Assembly (NCBI GenBank): GCA_015680685.1
Contig: MNCI01016273.1
Span: forward strand, 875,951-939,950
Direction: 5' to 3'
Origin: Gnetum montanum
Lineage: Eukaryota > Streptophyta > Gnetopsida > Gnetales > Gnetaceae
Length of the DNA stretch: 64,000 nt
Below the pieces are notes generated by a model. It did no database searches, was not told the origin of the DNA, and saw nothing but the letters and a program-made list of their open reading frames with translations. Shown here piece after piece: positions 58,881-64,000 of the stretch. The position numbers and the translations under genes are program-made. Each line of letters starts with the position of its first letter. Position 1 is the stretch's first letter.

Positions 58881-59560
58881 TAGAGTTTTATTTTTTTGCT
58901 TGAGGGATTACTTGACTCGATCCATCGTATTGAGGAGATTTTTATTGTTGGCCATGGACTTGTCACCCTGTTGTGCTTTACTTCTTTCATGCATTGTAAA
59001 ATGTGAACTTTGACTTTAGGTTGTGGTTGTTGTGGCTTTTCCTTGTTGTTCTAACTATGGGCTTTAGGGTCCTCTTATGGCTTGTTGGTTGAAATGGGTT
59101 GAGAAGAGAAGGTCATGTGTATAGCCAAAAGGGAAGTGGACTTCAATGGGTCCACTTCCTTTGGTGACTCTATCTACTTATCATCCTTGCTAGTAGGCTT
59201 TTGGTTATGCTTTTTCTTTTGCTTGGTTGAAGTTTTTTGGTTGTTGGTCTTTGGTTATGAGAAAGAGGTAATAGCATTATCCATCACAAGAGGTCATTGT
59301 GTAGTTAGTTGGAAAATGACTGGTTGATTTATTTTATGCTGGGAAACCTTGATGAAAAAAGGTTTCCTTAGAGGTGCTTGTGATTGTACTCTTATAAAAA
59401 AGGGAAATCTTGAGCTGGTGGAAGTTAAAGAAGCTTTTCATCATAAGGGGACACTTGTATCATGAATGGTTCTTTTGAGGATCTTGGATTATCATTAATG
59501 TTGAATGTTGAAATAACATAAGGAATGTCATTAACATTTAATGGGTCTTTGTAGACCTAC
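58881..59560 (-). other. Region between Gag core and protease of E4
   Basis: No clear domain. Open frames on plus (59115-59327) are V/F/W-rich and show no family pattern. On minus it probably encodes a decayed Gag C-terminus or linker. Confidence 0.4.
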
Positions 59561-61340
59561 ATCGATTGATTTTGTGGCTATACCAAGTTTGATGCATCTA
59601 AGACTAGCTCCTCCCTATCTATCATCCTTGCTAGGCCATACTTTAGCTTAAGGTAGAAGTTTGTGTCATGACCAAGAAGTTGGTGATAATGGTAGAAGTA
59701 GTCTAACTTAAAGTACTTAGGTAGTTGTGGGTCATCCTTTGTTGCTCGAGTGGGGTCTTTGGCTATTTCACATAGCCTATCATGCTTGTTTTAGGAAGCT
59801 TCAAACATCTTCTTGTATTGAATATGGCCACTTATCAAAATTTGGTCTAACAGCTTTTATGGTTTTAATGGTAGCATAATGTACTTAGACCTATCCTTTC
59901 TTTCAAAATTGCGTTTAGTTGTTGTCAATGCAGTGGCCCTAGATTTTGATGGTTGGTTATTGCAATCATTAGTGGGGGATTTAGGTGGGTTAGCTCTTGG
60001 ACCTTGGTTCATGGTCATTACTTCTTTGGTCATACTTGTTCTAACTATATTTTTTATTTGTTCTTTTCTTTTTCTCTCTATGTGTGTTGATTTTTATATG
60101 CTATGTAGGTCGAATTATGACTAGCCTTCATAGCATCTTCTATATTCTTAGTCTAGGAAAACTCTTGGATAAAGCACTGTGGGTCAATATAGTAAAGCTT
60201 GGACTTGATAAAGTCATTCATCATTCCCTTGAATATGGCTAAAAGATGGACCTCAGTGATGGGCTCTGGCATTTCATTCAGTAGTCCATTCCACCATTGA
60301 ATGAACTTTGTATAGGCTTAAGGAGTTCCTACTTAACCTTCATGAGTTGGTCAAGCATGGTATCAAGCTTCAAGTATACTTAAAGTGATTGAAAAACTAA
60401 GCTATCAAGTTCTTTGGAAAGGATATGAATCCTCTAGGTAAGGTGCAATACTAATCAACTACTTTCCCAATCAAGGAAATAGGGAAAATCCTCATGATGG
60501 TATGAGGCCATGGTTGTAAGAGTAAGCATTTAGATTGAAAGGTAATAAGGTGAGCATTGGGATCACCTTATTTATTATAGTTTCTAAATTAGGGAATAGG
60601 GACACTAAGAGGGAGTGTCAAGGGTGGGACCACAAGACTGATGAGATCATCCTAGTAGAAGTTCATAACCCTGACAATTTGTGAAGTAGAGGCTTTAAGC
60701 CTCTTCAACTTCTTTATTAGGTCTTGGATCATCTAGAAGGCTTGATCCAAATCCTACAATGGTTGTATTGGCTGAGGGGCTTGCACATATGATTAGGGCA
60801 TCTATTTTGATGCTTGTGATCTTGGTATTGCTTGCAAGACAGAAGTTAGTGGTTGTGTTATAATTGTAGCTTCTGGGCCAAACAATGAGAAGGATGTTTG
60901 TGCTAGTACCTAAGGCACAAATGGGATAAATGGGATGTGTGACCATTGATATTCTTAGGGTCCCATAGTGGATCCCACATGGTCAATTAATGGATTTATG
61001 ATGGTGAAAACCACCATTGATAGTTGTACATATTGAAGCTATGTGGCAAAAGGCATCGATGGGTTATAGGTCATGATCTATGGCATTGAATGAGTTTGAT
61101 GCATGGCTATGACTAGTGTGGGGTTCGCTGTGATAGGGTAGTAGGGAGTGGAAAATGATAGCATCATGCCCATGGATAAAACAAAGAAATTAGAGGAAGG
61201 TGTTGTGACCTTAGGGGATGTTTCTTGGAACAATCCTCCTAGGATGTTTTTGGCTCAGATTCTACCCTAAATTCATCCTTCTCTTCTTGCTATTTCTTTG
61301 AGCTATGTTTGTCATCCTCTTCCTCCATCTTAATCAATTA
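59561..61340 (-). pseudogene. gag: Gag of E4
   Basis: A start near 61330 (MEEEDDKHSSKK) is plausible. The conserved part lies at about 60750-60100: MIQDLIKKLKRLKAS, then PIP-stop-FRNYNK-stop-GDPNAHL, ITFQSKCLLLQPW, MRIFPISLIGKVVD, FISFPKNLIA-stop-FFNHF, and after a shift EMPEPITEVHLLAIFKGMMN. This follows the Tat Gag pattern P-F--Y-G-TDP-EHL ... FP-TL-G-A--WF. Zinc fingers were not seen. Many stops. Confidence 0.72.
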
Positions 61341-62533
61341 AGATAAGATACTCACATAGATATTAGTTAGAGGCATTTTTTTATAGGGGGAAGGGATTTA
61401 CTCCTTACCTTTTAGCTTCTACTTTCAAATATGGATCAACATGCTAGTATGTATTTTGGTGCAAATGAACTTATATCAATCTTCATCTATGGCTTCAAAA
61501 TTAGGAATTTGCTCCCTAACACTCAAATATTTACTACATTTAATGATAGTAGGTTTTTTGAGGTCATAGATCCTCATGGCTTGTTAGCTAGGACCTTCAC
61601 CAATGAAGGTGAGGGGCAACTTGATGGACTATTGGAAAGACATGGTTATTTTGTCAAAATGGGTTTAAAAAGGCTATAAAAGGTAAAAATAGAAATAAAT
61701 TCTAACAATTAAAATTAAAAAATGAAAAATAAGGAAAAAATGGCTAAAAATTAAACACGTTTTGTAATTAGTATGTAGGGGGCAATGGGGGTTTACCCTT
61801 TTATCAAAAATAGAAAGTTGTGAAAGTTGGTATTAAGCCTTATCCATGCTAGCCTTCCAACTACCTCTATGCTAGGAATGGTAGGGAGGGGAGGGGTAAC
61901 GAATGGGGGTGAGATGATGAGAATCTAACACCTTCTAATCCAATGTCAATGGGAGGGGAATGCTAAAAACTCAAGTGTAAAGTTTGGTAGTTTCCACTAG
62001 GAATTGGTTTTGGTAAGTTGCTAATTTTCCTAGCTTGGAAAGATGGGAGGAAAGATGACTTTCAAAAGTTGGATGATTTCTGGAAGGGTTTCACCACCCA
62101 CTTTGGAAACTAAAAAATATTGGTAGAAAAAAGGGAAAGAAGGGGAATGGTTTCAACATTGGACTTGGGATAAAAAATTCATAACAACTATTGTGAAAAG
62201 TCACCACCCAACCACCTACAACCTCTACATTGTAGTTTTGGTTATAAGGAGGAAGGGGCAACATTGACTCTTTAGATATTTTGGTGGGATTCCAACATTA
62301 TCCTTGAAATTCATAGCAACCACTATGAAAATATTGAAAACCCAAACACCTACAACTTTCACACTGGGCTTTGATTGTAGGGGGGATGCGTTGCAATGTT
62401 GTTTGATGTAATAATTCAAAGGTTTTGAAGCAAGACATTACAAATTCCAGAATGGTAGGAAAAATTGGCAATGATGGTCACAAGATTAAATGTAGAAATC
62501 AAGTGAAGGTCATCCTTTTAGTGTTAAGAAAAC
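61341..62533 (-). other. 5' leader of E4
   Basis: Between LTR and Gag. It contains CCATGCTAGCCTTCC/ATGCTAGGAATGG modules (61845-61880) like those of the array, and G-rich runs (61885-61910). No standard tRNA complement is obvious beside the LTR at 62533. An 82-codon open frame on plus (61431-61679) has no recognised match. Confidence 0.5.
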
Positions 62534-63206
62534 TGTTGCGACAAGAAAAATTGATTGCTAGAAAAATTGAGAGATCCAACATAGTAGCCTCAACCCCCAA
62601 TCTCTAGGGCCTTTGAGAATGGTGGGATTTAGGGTACCCTGGCTAGTTTGGTAGATCAAACAAGGACTTTCAAAAATTCAAAATCAATTATGTAAATAAT
62701 AATGAAAAAAAATATAGATCTATAGAATAGAAAAAATGTAGATTGCACACAAAAATAAAAATTTAAAAACTTTATTAAAATAATAAAGTAAGAGTTCTAG
62801 AAATATGTATCATAAATGTTTGTGAGAAAGCAAAGGAGGGTTCACTGAGGTAGGAGTTCAAGTCCTATTTAAGTCAATGTGATCTACTCCATGATATGGA
62901 TACCAAGCCACTCCTTATGCATTTGAATCTCCTCTATTGCAAACTGTAGATCTAAAATTTTGGTTATTGATGGTGGTGAGAAAAGTAAGGAATTTAACTT
63001 CTAGAATGCTCCACGTTGAGGGTTGGGAACCCTAGAAATGCAAAGTTGATACCAAAGTTCACAAGTCTTAGAGTGATAGAGTTATAGTGCTCTCATGCTG
63101 GGGTTCAAGAGAATATAAGCATGGGAGATTATAACAGCAATTTAGTACTTGAGAATACCCAAGGATGGAACTATTTTCTAGAAAATGTATGCATGCATTA
63201 ATATAA
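62534..63206 (-). repeat. 5' LTR of E4, truncated
   Basis: It aligns with 42553-about 43230 along its whole length (for example GGGATTTAGGGTACCCTGGCTAG and ACCAAGCCACTCCT in both, positions 62624 and 42638, 62908 and 42921). U3 is missing: similarity stops at about 63206, so a deletion or later rearrangement removed the element's true start. Confidence 0.85.
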
Positions 63207-64000
63207 AAGCCAAGCCTCAAAATATTAAGAAGCTAATATAATTAGCATGAAAGGAGCCTAAGAATTTATTTGAAATATGGTATTATAAGACCTAAGTATT
63301 CTAGAAGACCTCAGTATTCTAATCTAAATCTCTTATACCAAATATGATATGGAATTGGATTTAACACATCATTCCTATGCATTAAAACCCAAAACCATAC
63401 ATAACCACATCCAATTCAACCCCAATTTTAAATGCAATACATGTAGAAAGAAAAACACCACTAAAAACCTATCTATGGGTACATAAAACACAAGTCCACA
63501 AGATCTATGAAGTAATATCTCTCCTCATATTCAATATCAAAATACTCAACAATAATTGCAAAGCATGAGACTCTACAAGTCTCTCAATCCATATCTTAAC
63601 TCAACAAGATGAAGATATAATTTCCCAAGGGACAAATACAAATTCCTAAGGAACTTTCATTAAGAACTCATGAATATTCTCAACATCCAAGAATCATGAA
63701 ATAGTGGGTAAAAGTCCAAATTCCACTACTTAAACATGAATTCATGGGCTTCCATTAGAACCTAGCACAATTCCAAATTAAAACCATTTTTGAATCTCAT
63801 GTTGTAACTTGATGCAAGTAATAGCCCTTGTAATCCATCTTAGCTATGACCTACTATGAGTCACATCTTTATGATAGCTTCATCTTAATAAAAAATCTAA
63901 GAGTAGGCCTTTCTCAGTGTGAGCTAGTGTTTATATAATTTTGATAACCTACTATGAAGGTCTCTTAGTCTATGCAATCCTTAGTGGCCATTCCATATAA
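63207..64000. other. Unassigned flank right of E4
   Basis: AT-rich, no coding signal and no visible repeat partner in the window. If E4 had kept both ends, E6 Gag sequence would be expected here on minus; none is seen. Confidence 0.4.

Larger units (their letters stand above)
42553..63206 (-). mobile_element. Large Tat-lineage element E4 (about 20.6 kb)
   Basis: Minus-strand element bounded by direct repeats: 42553-44040 (3' LTR) and 62534-63206 (partial 5' LTR), roughly three-quarters identical by eye. Order on minus: leader, Gag (about 60.7-59.6 kb), protease (58.9-58.3), splice donor candidate, 10.4-kb spacer with an antisense gene, splice acceptor candidate (47618), RT, RNase H, second RNase H, integrase, minisatellite, polypurine tract. 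The size and the PR-RT intron position fit the Ogre/Tat group. Everything coding is degraded. It may contain later insertions that I did not resolve. Confidence 0.8.

Noticed and set aside
1-64000. CRISPR arrays, bacterial operons, tRNA or rRNA genes
   Set aside because: Tandem repeats here lack unique spacers of constant size; gene content is plant retrotransposons; no tRNA cloverleaf or rRNA core was recognised.

Overview
The window looks like intergenic DNA of a large, repeat-rich plant genome. The evidence is dual-RNase-H Tat-lineage and Athila-type Ty3/Gypsy elements, a Ty1/Copia element with an initiator-tRNA-Met primer site, and a primer site complementary to tRNA-Asp. Most copies are old and decayed. 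A gymnosperm or another very large genome would fit, but the species cannot be fixed from the sequence. I see no intact host gene, rRNA, tRNA or CRISPR. Almost everything explained here is nested LTR retrotransposons.

Layout, left half. An Athila-like element (2457-12015, TSD CCCGG) sits inside a plus-strand Tat element, 'E1' (1-2451 plus 12021-18545). E1 abuts the reverse transcriptase of a second plus-strand Tat element, 'E2' (18546-27311), and is probably inserted in it. E2's 3' untranslated region holds a short minus-strand internally deleted element, 'E3' (21933-24129, TSD TTGCT). E2 ends exactly inside the integrase of a minus-strand Ty1/Copia element (27312-31435).

Middle. 31.4-42.5 kb is AT-rich and holds three more decayed Gypsy relics: an Athila-type on plus ('E5', about 32.15-36.12 kb), a gag relic on minus related to the 2457-12015 element ('E7', about 38.1-39.3 kb), and a chromovirus-like relic on minus ('E6', about 40.7-42.55 kb).

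Right. 'E4' is a minus-strand Tat element of about 20.6 kb (42553-63206) that interrupts E6's gag. In its own direction the order is partial 5' LTR, leader, Gag, protease, a 10.4-kb spacer, RT, RNase H, second RNase H, integrase, minisatellite, polypurine tract, 3' LTR. Intron-type splice signals flank the spacer at the place where Ogre-type Tat elements are known to carry an intron. Inside it lie a roughly 190-bp-period tandem array with palindromic modules (about 48.25-51.5 kb) and, on the opposite strand, a degraded multi-exon gene (51978-57264) whose first four exon junctions keep reading phase.

E1, E2, E3 and E4 form one family. They share an LTR start (TGAAA-C/G-ACCAC-like), a conserved block before the polypurine tract, and a minisatellite built around TTAAACTAGCA. 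No coding region in the window appears functional. Boundaries marked approximate were judged by eye.
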